Below are positions 31,901-41,496 of a stretch of DNA of 64,000 nucleotides, piece after piece; position 1 is the stretch's first letter; every line of letters begins with the position of its first letter. Both the position numbers and the translations under genes were made by a program. Source of the stretch: an uncultured bacterium. Lineage in GTDB: Bacteria > Actinomycetota > Coriobacteriia > Coriobacteriales > Coriobacteriaceae. The notes under the pieces are model-generated. The model worked only from the letters and a program-made list of their open reading frames with translations. It was not told where the DNA came from and searched no databases. Location of the stretch: assembly GCA_905214105.1 (NCBI GenBank), contig CAJMKK010000002.1:62001-126000 (forward strand), read 5' to 3'.

Positions 31901-34297
31901 ATGAACGGAAGCCACTTTGATAAGCAAGCTCAACGTGAGTCCACCTGCTCGCTGGTTCACGGTACCTGGCGTTGTGTGGGTGCCAAAATAGCTTGCGTCG
32001 GCGCGTGCGCGCTTATGGTCGGTCAGTTGCTGCTGCCGAGCGTGGCGCTGGCGACGGAATGCGCCGATCCCGCCGCTGGGACGGATGAGGTTGCCGCGGC
32101 TCCGGTGACGCCGACGGTTGCGGAGGATACGGCCGCAACGACCGCACCAGCTGCTTCGACCGCGCCTGCAACCGATGCTGCTCCGGCGGCGCAAGCCGCC
32201 GCTGCGCCTCAGCAGACGGCCCCGACTGGCGCCACCGATGAATCCAACGATGCGGCACCCGCTGAACAAAATACTCCCAGCGACAACGCCGCCACGCCGG
32301 CGAATGACGCCATCATGCCCTGCGGTGTGACCGATGTTGTTGGCGGCAGCGGCGTTAGGGTCAATACTACGGTGCGGAACAATTACACCGACATCAAGAA
32401 AGAAGAAACGATTGAGTATGTGAAGGGGATTGCCCTTGTAGATGGAGACCAGTCTGCTCTCGATGGTAGCGCTTTGACTTTTATCGGCCTGGGGGACTTG
32501 ATCGTCCATGCGGCGTATGACAGTGCGAGCAATAAAACAACGCTTACCCTGGATATCAGCAAGATTCAGAGACAGGAGGAGGAACAGAAGTACTTTACGG
32601 AGTACAAGGAGAATAAGTCCAAGATGACGACCACCTATGATGGATCCAAGCTTACGTATACGGGTACAGAGCCCGGGAATATCATCATCGGTGATCCGGA
32701 CGACGCCTTTAAAGGAGACACCGAGGCGACCGGGAAACCCACTATTAACGAGATCCGGGATGACTACTACACCCGCACCCATGTCTACGAGAGGGCGTGC
32801 CTTGTTATCCCGGCAGCGGAATCAGAATCGGAATCCATCTCCTTTGCCAATGTTCAGAATACGAACTTCAATTGGCAGCTGGATACTGGTCCGCAGGCGA
32901 CGGCAGGTGTCCCTAACTACGATGCAGATAAATACGAAATCGCTTATGAATGCTGGCAGGAATTTGAAAACAACGAACCCGTTGCTGCCTGGTATTCCGA
33001 TAACGGCTCACATGGTTCCCTGCCGACTATTACAAAGTTTAAAAGCGGGAAAGAGTACGTGTATTCTCTTATGCTGAAGTCAAAAGACGGATATTCCTTC
33101 AGCGATGAAACCGTTGTTACCGTAAACGGGGAAACCGTAAAGTCGAGTCTAAGCGGAGAATTCCTGTATGTCCCTGCTATTAAAACAATTACGATGCCTG
33201 CTTCGTCGGAAAACGAAGCCCTCCATAACCTGAACGTCAACGACGTGAAGACCGACTACGCGCCCGGCGAGGCGCCGCGCGCGACTGCGACGATCCCGGC
33301 CGCCGATGCCGACAAGTACGAGATCGCGTATGAGTGCTGGGAGGAGATGGATGGCAGCGACCCTGCGGAGCTCACGCCCGTTGCCTTCTGGTATTCCGAC
33401 CCTGCCAAGTATCCGACGGGCGCGAGGAGGATCGAACACTTCGAAGAGGGCAAGTTCTACATGTACTCCGTTGAGTTGAGGCTCAAGGGCGACAATACCG
33501 TGGCCGATGACTGCATGATGAACGTCAACGGTCATTGGGCGCACCACATCAAGACCGACAACGGCGTCTTCGCGCCAAACGCTGACAATATGCTGTGCGA
33601 GCAGCCGATCGACGAATGGCGTGCCATCGACGTTATCGAGGTCAACGGCGCCACGACCACCTTCAAGGCAGGCGATAAGCCGGTCTTTACGGCGGGCACT
33701 CCGGCGGGTTCCGACTCTATTCTCCAGTGTGAGTTCTGGACGGGCAGCGACGGCAGCGACGTAAATTCCGTTGAGTTCTGGGACCAGAACATCACCAACC
33801 ACATCGATGCCTTTAAGCCTGGTGTGACCTATCGTTACGGCTTGTACTTTAAGCCGGCGCGTGGTTTCTACTTTATGTCCAATACCAAGCTGAAGATCAA
33901 TGGGGTTGAGTGTGGCTATCAAGTGGGCGAGGCAAGTGAGGTTGATCCCGAGAGCGGTTGGATTTTCACCCTGTGGCTCAACACCGATCTGACCTTTACG
34001 TCTGAAGCCACGCCGACTCCCGATCCGCAGCCTACGCCGGAACCCAAGCCGACGCCGCAGCCTGAGGTGAAGCCTGAGACTAAGCCCGAGGTGAAGCCCG
34101 AGACCAAACCCGCGGCCAAGCCGGCCACGACAACCGCCACGACCAAGACGGTTGAGAAAACCACGCAGGCCAAGAAGGGCGATGCTGTCCTGACTACCAC
34201 GGGGGATACCACCGCGATGACAGTCGCTGCCCTGGGCATCGCCGGCGCAACCGTAGCCGCCGCTGGCCTCGCCGCGACCAAGCGCCGCAAGCATTAG
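31901..34297 (+). CDS. sortase-anchored surface protein with three tandem beta domains, mosaic composition
   Basis: 798 aa. Signal peptide about 1-52, near-identical to the previous gene's. Ala/Pro/Thr-rich segment (55-140). A unique segment (145-310) contains KKEETIEYVKGIALVDGD and many Lys/Glu. Three related repeats lie at about 315-443, 442-580 and 575-695; repeats 1 and 2 share DADKYEIAYECW and AWYSD/FWYSD. Then a PxPxPK-type stalk, sorting motif LTTTG (about 764), hydrophobic stretch and KRRKH. Bases 32330-33236 are distinctly AT-richer than the flanks, so part of the gene looks imported. GGAGG precedes the ATG at 31901. Probably an adhesin; ligand unknown. Confidence 0.85.
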   Translation: MNGSHFDKQAQRESTCSLVHGTWRCVGAKIACVGACALMVGQLLLPSVALATECADPAAGTDEVAAAPVTPTVAEDTAATTAPAASTAPATDAAPAAQAAAAPQQTAPTGATDESNDAAPAEQNTPSDNAATPANDAIMPCGVTDVVGGSGVRVNTTVRNNYTDIKKEETIEYVKGIALVDGDQSALDGSALTFIGLGDLIVHAAYDSASNKTTLTLDISKIQRQEEEQKYFTEYKENKSKMTTTYDGSKLTYTGTEPGNIIIGDPDDAFKGDTEATGKPTINEIRDDYYTRTHVYERACLVIPAAESESESISFANVQNTNFNWQLDTGPQATAGVPNYDADKYEIAYECWQEFENNEPVAAWYSDNGSHGSLPTITKFKSGKEYVYSLMLKSKDGYSFSDETVVTVNGETVKSSLSGEFLYVPAIKTITMPASSENEALHNLNVNDVKTDYAPGEAPRATATIPAADADKYEIAYECWEEMDGSDPAELTPVAFWYSDPAKYPTGARRIEHFEEGKFYMYSVELRLKGDNTVADDCMMNVNGHWAHHIKTDNGVFAPNADNMLCEQPIDEWRAIDVIEVNGATTTFKAGDKPVFTAGTPAGSDSILQCEFWTGSDGSDVNSVEFWDQNITNHIDAFKPGVTYRYGLYFKPARGFYFMSNTKLKINGVECGYQVGEASEVDPESGWIFTLWLNTDLTFTSEATPTPDPQPTPEPKPTPQPEVKPETKPEVKPETKPAAKPATTTATTKTVEKTTQAKKGDAVLTTTGDTTAMTVAALGIAGATVAAAGLAATKRRKH

Positions 34298-34333
34298 AGC
34301 TTGGTGACGGCTCTCGTTCTCGGCCTCAGCAAA

Positions 34334-34472
34334 ATCTCAATCTGTAACACCAGACTGCCCAAAACGGCTCTAGATGTTACAGATTGAGATGAACCGAATG
34401 GCCGTCAATCTAATGTCTCGATCTGTAACACCAGGCGGGGAATTTGACCTCTAACTGTTACAGGTCGAGACA
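34334..34472. repeat. alternating-orientation repeat array, locus 1 (4 units)
   Basis: Unit TCTC(A/G)ATCTGTAACA at 34335 (+), 34375 (-), 34416 (+), 34456 (-); start-to-start 40, 41, 40. Each +/- pair makes a hairpin with a 25-nt loop; the last arm has one A-to-G change. It fills most of the 335-base gap 34298-34632, together with the hairpin at 34493 and the repeat at 34541. Confidence 0.85.
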
Positions 34473-34492
34473 AACTGGCCGGCCAAGTTCGG

Positions 34493-34529
34493 AACCACCA
34501 CAAAGGTGCCTGTCCCCTTTGTGGTGGTT
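34493..34529. repeat. AACCACCACAAAGG hairpin, reversed loop
   Basis: Perfect 14-bp stem 34493-34506 / 34516-34529. The loop TGCCTGTCC is the reverse complement of the loops at 28443 and 31853. Directly follows repeat array 1. Confidence 0.7.
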
Positions 34530-34540
34530 TGCGCAGGTAG

Positions 34541-34572
34541 AACGGTAGGTTCGTATATATGAACCTACCGTT
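34541..34572. repeat. inverted repeat AACGGTAGGTTC before large surface gene
   Basis: Perfect 12-bp arms (34541-34552 / 34561-34572) with loop GTATATAT and a downstream CGCTTTGTTTTT. Preceded by GCAGGTAG as at 31767. Could be a leader terminator or regulator site for the gene at 34633. Confidence 0.6.
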
Positions 34573-34632
34573 CGCTTTGTTTTTGGACGACGATTACGCT
34601 GGATGACTTTTGGTTTCAGGAAAGGAACGACC

Positions 34633-37600
34633 ATGAGGTGGACTACTGTTCGAGCGCTTTGCCGCCGCCTGACCATTGCCGCGGTGACCCTCACTATGGT
34701 GACGGGCTCGTTGCCTGTGGGCGCGTTTGCTGAGGTGCTCACCACCGATAGCACCTTTGTGCAGACGGATAACGGCCAAGCAGCCGACGCCGCTCCCGCC
34801 GATTCGGCTGACGCCCAAACGTCAGACTCTGCTTCCGCCGACCCCGCGCCCGATGCCGGCGCTGCCGACCCCACAGTGCTCGATACCGGTGACACCCCTA
34901 CGCCCCCGGCCTCCGAGATTGCATCGGCAGCAGGCCTGACGGGCGCTGGGCAGACCGAGAGCACGCCTGCGGGTACGCTCGCCACCGATCTTGTCGAGGG
35001 CAAGGAACTCGCCGAGCAGCAGAAGCAAGAGGAGGCTTCCGGTGCCGAGGCAACCTGGAATGAGGAACTTGAACTCTGGACAACCTCGAAGGGCGCCACG
35101 GGCGTAAAGGACGAATACGACGATGGCTACGTGGCCGGCGAGCAGACCCCCGCGCAGTACTACTTCTCGATTGATAGCCTCACCAACGAAATTTCTATCG
35201 AGTATGGCGACGCGGGCATTACCACGTTGGAGGTGCCCTCGACCATCGACGACAAAAATGTCGTAAGCCTTACGGGTATGGGAAGCGCTGCGCTCACATC
35301 GATCACCTTCGCCCCTAATTCGCATGTCCGCTCGGTTGGAGGCTTGGGCGGCAGCAGCATCAAAGAGATCGCACTGCCCGATTCGGTCGAGGAGCTCAAG
35401 AGCTATGCATTCTACAAAAGCAAGACGCTCCAAACGGTAACCTGGCCCAACAACGCGGCCTTTACCACGATTCCCGAGCAGGCCTTTAAGGAATGTGAAC
35501 AACTTGACGACAAGGTGGTGGCAACGCTGCCGCCTTCGGTCAAAACTATCGACTATCTTGCATTCGCCTATTGCGGCGTGCCACAGTTCTATGTCTCGGA
35601 CACAACAGTGCTCACCTTTACGCAGATCAATGTGCCGGGCACGGTGGAGCGGATTGAGCGCAATGCCTTTGACGGGTGCTCGCATGTGTCGTCGGTGACG
35701 ATCGGCGACGGCGTTAAATATATCGGAGCGCACGCGTTCGCCTCTCTTGATCCTGCGATTGCCGGCAAAGAGATTGTGCTACCCAAAAGCGTGGAAATGA
35801 TAGAGTGGGGAGCTTTTGAGAACACGAGATACGGAAACGAGACGAACCATAATGCCGTTGCCCTGCGCGTGATGAACCCCGATCTTCAGTTTGGTGAGGC
35901 GGGCTATCCGGGCGACTATAATGAGCGCGTGACAATCGATGGCGTAACGTATGCGATTCCCTTTAGTGAAGGCCAGACCATCTATGCCTATGCGACCGAT
36001 TCGGCTGGCAACCCCTCGATGGTCAAAAAGCTTGCCGATGCCGTGGCCGATCGCAAGGACTCCGTCGATTCCTCGAAGCCTGCCTACACGTTTGAGTGGA
36101 TGGGCGAGGCGGCCCAGGTGACGGGCAAACTTCCCCAGAGCGCGACGGCTACACTCGTGCAGGCGGGGCAGTCCACGCCGCTGGCGGCTGGCGATGACGG
36201 CAGCTTTACAGCGGACGCTCTCTCCAAGACAGCAGCCACCCTGCGCATTTCGCTCAGCGGTTACTATGACATGGTGCTGGCGCGCCCGGGCGACCAGATG
36301 ACGGGCACATGGAATATCGGAGACATTAAGGCGGAGGACTTTACCAAGATTCCGGCTTCGCGCGCGATTGAGCTCAACGTGGGCTATCTTGAACCGATTG
36401 TGGGCCAGGATAAGACCGAACGCATTGAGCTCGATAGTCTCGATAACATCGATCTGACGGTGAAGAGCGGCGGCAAGACGCTCAAACCTGCCAAGGGCGA
36501 CAAGGAAAACGACTACCGTATCCAGGGTACAGCGCTCGTGGTGTCGCAGGCCATTGCCGACGCGGACCAGGATCTGGAGATAACGCTCGAGCCTAAAGAC
36601 AGCCTCAAGCTGGGTGGGGCGACGGCGACGGTGAAGCCTTCGGCCGGCAAGGTCGATATCGACTTGAAGCCCTGGGGCACGGCGACGGTCACGACCAAGG
36701 GCGACTACCAGGGCGCCAACCGCGTGCTGGTGTTCCGTACGTCCGACGGCAAGCTAGTTGCCGACGGTGTCACCTATTTGATGGGTTACGAAGACGATGG
36801 CACCACGCCTATCATGAAGGCCGAGACGCCGCGCCTTAAGGCCGGTTCGTACACCATCGTCGCCTTTAACAAGACGAGCTACGACATCCAAGCAACGAGC
36901 TATTCCACGTTTAGCCGCCTAGGGCTGACCGTGGGTAAGCATATCGCGCAAAAGCAGGTGAAGATCGAGGACGGCAAACAGCTCGACGTGACGCTCGACG
37001 TTCCCGCGTTTGACGTGGAGACGTATCGTGCCGAGCGCGGGCTGACGGCGGGCTCGGTTATTGCTGATTCGTCCGCGGTCGTTGGCGTGGAGACCGAGCT
37101 GCGCATTCATTACGAGCTCAAGGACAGCCAGGCTGCCAAGATTGAGATTCCGCTGGCCAAGGATGCCGTCGAGGATGTGTCCGCAGGCGCTCGCGAAGCC
37201 GGCGCCAGCTCCGATGTCATGTGGGCTGACACAACTTGGGAGGGCGACAACCTCGTTCTCGATATGAAGAAGGGCATGGGCGCCGATGTGCTTGTGCGCT
37301 TTAAGCCTAAGGCCGCGGGCATCTATGCCGTCTTGCCGCTTATTACGCTGGGCGAGGTGACGTTGCCGCTGGGGAGCACCACACTCGAGGTTAGCGGATC
37401 GCGCATCGAGGTCGACAGCACCGACGTTCACAGCCTGCTGGGCAATGTGGCCTACGTTTATGCAACGCCGGGCAAGAGCGTGCAGCTCACCGTGGGGACG
37501 GGCTCGTCGGCTGCAAAGTACACCGGCAAGACCAACAAGCTGGGCCGTGCCAAGATTGAATACGACCTGCCGCAGGATACGCTTGCCGCCGAGCGTGTGA

Positions 37601-40600
37601 CGCTCGAAGCGCGCGTGGGCTCGACCGATGTTGCCGCTGCTGCTGCCGAGGTAACGGCTCGCAATTATGTGCGCTATGTTCCGGGTGCTTCGGTCTGGAA
37701 CTTTGATGTGACGTATCGTGGCGGTACGCAAAACCTGGTCAAGGACGGCAAGGACACCGGCAAGGGTCTGTGGACCTTCCATCATCTGCCGCAAAAGAAG
37801 AACGCCTACTGGACGTTCGATATTACACTCGAGGTGGGAAACGAAGAGGCCGCCGACACGCTCGACCTGTACGTGGACTGCGTGGATGGCAAGACGGTGA
37901 CGATTCCTCTGACTCAAAAGTCGCGCGAGGGCACCCGTGTTCGCTATGTGGCGGAGTATGTGGACGAGGGTTACCTTAAGCTGCTCGATGAGTTTAACAA
38001 GGCGAATGACTCGACCTATGTGAACTGCGGCAACTTTGAGCAAATCTTTATGCCGCAGACCTACCGCATCTCCAATGCCCAGCTTATGACCATGCTGAGT
38101 TTTGACGCCAAGGCTTCGGCCAAAAAGCATTCCGCCGCGGCCGAGGAGCGCCAGCAGGAGTTCTCGAATGCCGTGCAGCAGTGGCACGAGTATATGATGG
38201 ATAACTCGTTTAATGATGTCGACGAGGCCTTTAACGACGCGATTGACCAGATGGTCGCCGATGCGTTTGCCGAGGAGGACGAGGACGGCAAGGACGAGGG
38301 AGGCAACGCGCGTAAGGTTCGCCGTGCTCCTGCCGCTGGTAGTGGCGAGGGCGAGGCGGACAATGAGGCGGCGCAGTTTGCCGCCGAGCTTAAGGCTGCG
38401 GTTGGCGGCTCGTCGGCGCTGCTGACCAAGCAGGGCGACAGCTATGGCGTCAACGTGGACAAGATGATCTTTGAGGACGCGTACGGCACCGGCGAGGATT
38501 GGTATCAGGAACTTGCGGCGGCCCAGGGCGCGAACGCTGCGGATGCGGCCGCCATCAAGGAGCTCGTCGACCATGCATCGCGAGCGGAGTTTATTGCCCA
38601 GCAGGCCGAGGATCTGGTGGGCCAGTCGATGGGTATCGGCCAGCTCAACCAATACGGAAGCTGGAATGACGCAACCGCTGCGGCGCTCAACAAGTGTGCG
38701 GGCATTAAGGCCAGCGAGTACAACGGCCAGTCGACGAGCGGGTTTAACGATTTGGGCCAGGCGCTCGGCAGCTCGCTGAGCTACAAGGCGGCTGACGACG
38801 ATACCGTCAAGGGCTTTAAGGTCGCCGCGCCCGATGGCGACGAGACCGCTTACATTGAGTCCGAGTTTATCGAGAACTCCAATAACAACAAAAACCAGGC
38901 GCTGCTGTTTAACTCGATCGCCATGCAATGCGACATTTTGGACAATCTGTACGATAACTGGAACGTAGTCCACAGCCTCAATAACTCTACGATTCGCGGA
39001 TGGCTCATGGCCTGGAAGCTTAACGGCGACATGAGCGCCCATATGAAGCTCATCCGCACGATCCGTTCGCTCAAGAGCTATAAGATCGAGTGCGAGATGT
39101 TCGGCCAGGTCTTTAAGACCGATGCGTGGAAGGCGGCCGGCCAGGCGTTTCCCGCGGCGACCCAGGGCATCGGCATCTTTACCGGCATTTACGGCGTGAA
39201 CGATGCCAGCAAGAACTGGGAGAACGTGAACGTCCGTATGCAGAAGGTGAAGGGCGAGCGCGAGGGCTATGAGCTTCAGCATACGCGCTTGCTTGCCAAG
39301 CCCGAGAAGACCGAGGACGACTGGAAGTGCATTTACGCGCTGCGTGACGCCATGGAGAAGGCGCGTGCGTTTGAGGATCTGCTGTATCGCCAGCTCTGCC
39401 ACGACAGCACTGATGTGGCGGTGGGCTCCATTATGACAATCGCCGGCGTGCTGACGGCCGGTTCGGCGGGTACCGTGGTGGGCGCTGCCTATGATGCGGC
39501 TTCGACGAGTGTGGGCTCGGAGCGCGCGATTAAGCTGACCAATGCCGAATGCGCCTACGATGTTGCCTGCGAGCAGGTGGAGCGCGCATGCCAGAATCGT
39601 ATTACGGTCAACTGGGGCGAGCTGACCGATTCCGAGGTCTACAAGGCCAACAAGGACGGCTTGATCTCGGACGAGAAGATGCAGTCGATCTTCGAGGCGC
39701 GTTATCGCAATGTGGCTGCCAAGGCTGCACCCGATCCTGCGGGCGCGGTGTACGAGGGCCTGCTGTCCAATACGGTTGAAGGCGCGACGGTTGAGCTGTG
39801 GAGCGCCGACGATGCGGCCGGTACCAATGCCGTGCGTTGGGATGCCGAGGAGTATGAGCAGGACAATCCGCTTGCAACGGGTGCGGACGGTGCGTACAAC
39901 TGGAATACGCCGACCGGCTGGTATCAGGTGCGCGTGACCAAGGACGGGTATGAGGAGGCGCGTTCGGCTTGGCTGCGCGTGCCGCCGATTCAGGCTGACG
40001 TGAACATTGGCTTGGTGTCGACGGCGGCGCCCGAGGTGGCTTCGGCCCATGCCTATACCGATTGCGTCGAGGTAGAGTTTACGCAGTATATGGACGCGAG
40101 CGACGATACCCCGGTCGCATTGTGCGCGCAGGGCTTGGGCGACGTGACGTATACGTGGCTCGACAAACAGGACGATCCCAATGGCAAGCCGCTGTCGCGC
40201 GTGCTGCGTATTCGCTATGCCGATGCGCGTGAGGCGGGCTCGACGGTGGCGTTTGAGCTCGACGGTGCTCGCAACTACGCCGGCACGGACATGGCGCGCT
40301 GGGCAAGTGGTGAGCTTGTCGTGGGCGTTCGTGCCGACAAGCTCAAGCTCAACGTGGAGCAGGCCGTGACCATGCTTGATGGCAGTGACTTTGAGCTGGT
40401 GGCGCACGTGACCGATAAGGCGGGCAAGCCGTTTGCGGGCGCCAAGGTTAGTGTTGGGCTGGAGTCCTCGGCTATCTGCTCTGTCGATGCCACCCAGGCC
40501 GTGACGGGCGAGGACGGCGCGGCGACGTTTGTGCTGCATGGTGCTCTGCCCGGTTTGACGACGTTGACGGCGGCGGTGGACGGCACGGCGCTGTCCAAGC

Positions 40601-41220
40601 AGGTCGACGTTCGCGTGTCTGCCGAGGCGGTGCGACCGGCGCGACCGGTGGCGACGATTGGTGCGACGACGTTTGGTGCATGGTCGCCCAAGGAGAACTA
40701 CATTACGGTGCCCAAGGGCACGAAGCTGGAGCTTTCTGCCGAGGATGGCACGACGATTTGGTACACCACCAACGACACCTGCCCCTGCCGTGACGAAGGC
40801 CGCGTAAAGTACACCGAGCCTATTGTGCTCGACAGCAACATGTACGTGCGTATTGCGGCGCAGCGTCCCGGCATGTCGTACAGCGAGTATTCCGAGCGTC
40901 TGAACATTACGATCACGGTGACCGATGAGGCGGCGCCCGATCCCAAGCCGGAGCCCGGGCCGACGCCTGGCGGCGGCGAGCAAGGTGGCGGTGCGGATGG
41001 CTCTGGCGGTACCGGGGCTCCTGCGGGTGGTTCGACTTCGACGACGACAACGGTGACGACGGACAAGTCCAAGGGTAAGGGCGAGAACGGCAAGAAGTCC
41101 GGCGGCACGGAGCTCGCCAGCACGGGTGACTCCGCCGCGATGACGGTCGCTGCTCTGGGCATCGCCGGCGCAACCGCCGCCGCCGCCGGCATCGCCGCGA
41201 CGAAGCGCCGCAAGCGTTAG
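34633..41220 (+). CDS. giant BspA-like leucine-rich surface protein, sortase-anchored
   Basis: 2,195 aa. Signal peptide 1-33 (GSLPVGAFA). Ala/Asp-rich segment to about 150. BspA-type leucine-rich repeats at about 176-399 (LPDSVEELKSYAFYKS, PGTVERIERNAFDGCS, LPKSVEMIEWGAFENT). Beta domains follow to about 1150. A mainly helical region of unknown family (about 1150-1690) includes an acidic linker and a Gly/Ala hydrophobic stretch. Then a carboxypeptidase-regulatory-like fold (1699-1792), Big_1-like domain (1904-1992), chitobiase-C-like domain (2002-2092), Gly/Thr stalk, LASTG motif near 2161, hydrophobic stretch and KRRKR. BspA-like LRRs are linked to adhesion in oral and gut bacteria. AAAGGA precedes the ATG at 34633. 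A long antisense open frame is an artefact of base composition. Confidence 0.88.
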   Translation: MRWTTVRALCRRLTIAAVTLTMVTGSLPVGAFAEVLTTDSTFVQTDNGQAADAAPADSADAQTSDSASADPAPDAGAADPTVLDTGDTPTPPASEIASAAGLTGAGQTESTPAGTLATDLVEGKELAEQQKQEEASGAEATWNEELELWTTSKGATGVKDEYDDGYVAGEQTPAQYYFSIDSLTNEISIEYGDAGITTLEVPSTIDDKNVVSLTGMGSAALTSITFAPNSHVRSVGGLGGSSIKEIALPDSVEELKSYAFYKSKTLQTVTWPNNAAFTTIPEQAFKECEQLDDKVVATLPPSVKTIDYLAFAYCGVPQFYVSDTTVLTFTQINVPGTVERIERNAFDGCSHVSSVTIGDGVKYIGAHAFASLDPAIAGKEIVLPKSVEMIEWGAFENTRYGNETNHNAVALRVMNPDLQFGEAGYPGDYNERVTIDGVTYAIPFSEGQTIYAYATDSAGNPSMVKKLADAVADRKDSVDSSKPAYTFEWMGEAAQVTGKLPQSATATLVQAGQSTPLAAGDDGSFTADALSKTAATLRISLSGYYDMVLARPGDQMTGTWNIGDIKAEDFTKIPASRAIELNVGYLEPIVGQDKTERIELDSLDNIDLTVKSGGKTLKPAKGDKENDYRIQGTALVVSQAIADADQDLEITLEPKDSLKLGGATATVKPSAGKVDIDLKPWGTATVTTKGDYQGANRVLVFRTSDGKLVADGVTYLMGYEDDGTTPIMKAETPRLKAGSYTIVAFNKTSYDIQATSYSTFSRLGLTVGKHIAQKQVKIEDGKQLDVTLDVPAFDVETYRAERGLTAGSVIADSSAVVGVETELRIHYELKDSQAAKIEIPLAKDAVEDVSAGAREAGASSDVMWADTTWEGDNLVLDMKKGMGADVLVRFKPKAAGIYAVLPLITLGEVTLPLGSTTLEVSGSRIEVDSTDVHSLLGNVAYVYATPGKSVQLTVGTGSSAAKYTGKTNKLGRAKIEYDLPQDTLAAERVTLEARVGSTDVAAAAAEVTARNYVRYVPGASVWNFDVTYRGGTQNLVKDGKDTGKGLWTFHHLPQKKNAYWTFDITLEVGNEEAADTLDLYVDCVDGKTVTIPLTQKSREGTRVRYVAEYVDEGYLKLLDEFNKANDSTYVNCGNFEQIFMPQTYRISNAQLMTMLSFDAKASAKKHSAAAEERQQEFSNAVQQWHEYMMDNSFNDVDEAFNDAIDQMVADAFAEEDEDGKDEGGNARKVRRAPAAGSGEGEADNEAAQFAAELKAAVGGSSALLTKQGDSYGVNVDKMIFEDAYGTGEDWYQELAAAQGANAADAAAIKELVDHASRAEFIAQQAEDLVGQSMGIGQLNQYGSWNDATAAALNKCAGIKASEYNGQSTSGFNDLGQALGSSLSYKAADDDTVKGFKVAAPDGDETAYIESEFIENSNNNKNQALLFNSIAMQCDILDNLYDNWNVVHSLNNSTIRGWLMAWKLNGDMSAHMKLIRTIRSLKSYKIECEMFGQVFKTDAWKAAGQAFPAATQGIGIFTGIYGVNDASKNWENVNVRMQKVKGEREGYELQHTRLLAKPEKTEDDWKCIYALRDAMEKARAFEDLLYRQLCHDSTDVAVGSIMTIAGVLTAGSAGTVVGAAYDAASTSVGSERAIKLTNAECAYDVACEQVERACQNRITVNWGELTDSEVYKANKDGLISDEKMQSIFEARYRNVAAKAAPDPAGAVYEGLLSNTVEGATVELWSADDAAGTNAVRWDAEEYEQDNPLATGADGAYNWNTPTGWYQVRVTKDGYEEARSAWLRVPPIQADVNIGLVSTAAPEVASAHAYTDCVEVEFTQYMDASDDTPVALCAQGLGDVTYTWLDKQDDPNGKPLSRVLRIRYADAREAGSTVAFELDGARNYAGTDMARWASGELVVGVRADKLKLNVEQAVTMLDGSDFELVAHVTDKAGKPFAGAKVSVGLESSAICSVDATQAVTGEDGAATFVLHGALPGLTTLTAAVDGTALSKQVDVRVSAEAVRPARPVATIGATTFGAWSPKENYITVPKGTKLELSAEDGTTIWYTTNDTCPCRDEGRVKYTEPIVLDSNMYVRIAAQRPGMSYSEYSERLNITITVTDEAAPDPKPEPGPTPGGGEQGGGADGSGGTGAPAGGSTSTTTTVTTDKSKGKGENGKKSGGTELASTGDSAAMTVAALGIAGATAAAAGIAATKRRKR

Positions 41221-41256
41221 GTTTTGGTGGCGGCGCCCATCCTCGGCTTTAGCAAA

Positions 41257-41475
41257 ATCTCAATCTGTAACACCAAGCCAGATATTTGGGCTCCAGGTGT
41301 TACAGATTGAGATGAACTGTTCGGTCGCCAAGCTAATGTCTCGATCTGTAACACGTAGCGGGGAATTTGGTCTCTAACTGTTACAGATTGAGACAAAGCA
41401 GGGGCGGCTGGAGCAATATCTCGATCTGTAACAACTACAAGGCTCAACGGGCTCCAGGTGTTACAGATTGAGACA
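41257..41475. repeat. alternating-orientation repeat array, locus 2 (6 units)
   Basis: Unit TCTC(A/G)ATCTGTAACA at 41258 (+), 41298 (-), 41339 (+), 41379 (-), 41419 (+), 41459 (-); start-to-start 40, 41, 40, 40, 40. Three hairpins, each with a 25-nt loop. The lead-in CTCGGC..TAGCAAAATCTC is shared with locus 1. It occupies most of the 393-base gap 41221-41613. Confidence 0.87.
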
Positions 41476-41496
41476 AAACGACCGACCAGACCCCAG

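Noticed and set aside
36919..40983. 1,354-aa open frame antisense to the BspA-like gene
   Set aside because: Mirror of a GC-rich coding frame; composition (His/Arg/Leu-rich) and lack of a ribosome site mark it as a shadow.
34334..41475. CRISPR array from short repeats with 25-nt spacers
   Set aside because: Units alternate in orientation, the 25-nt loops share a common pattern (G at position 5, T-rich centre), there are only 4-6 units per locus, and no cas gene is present.
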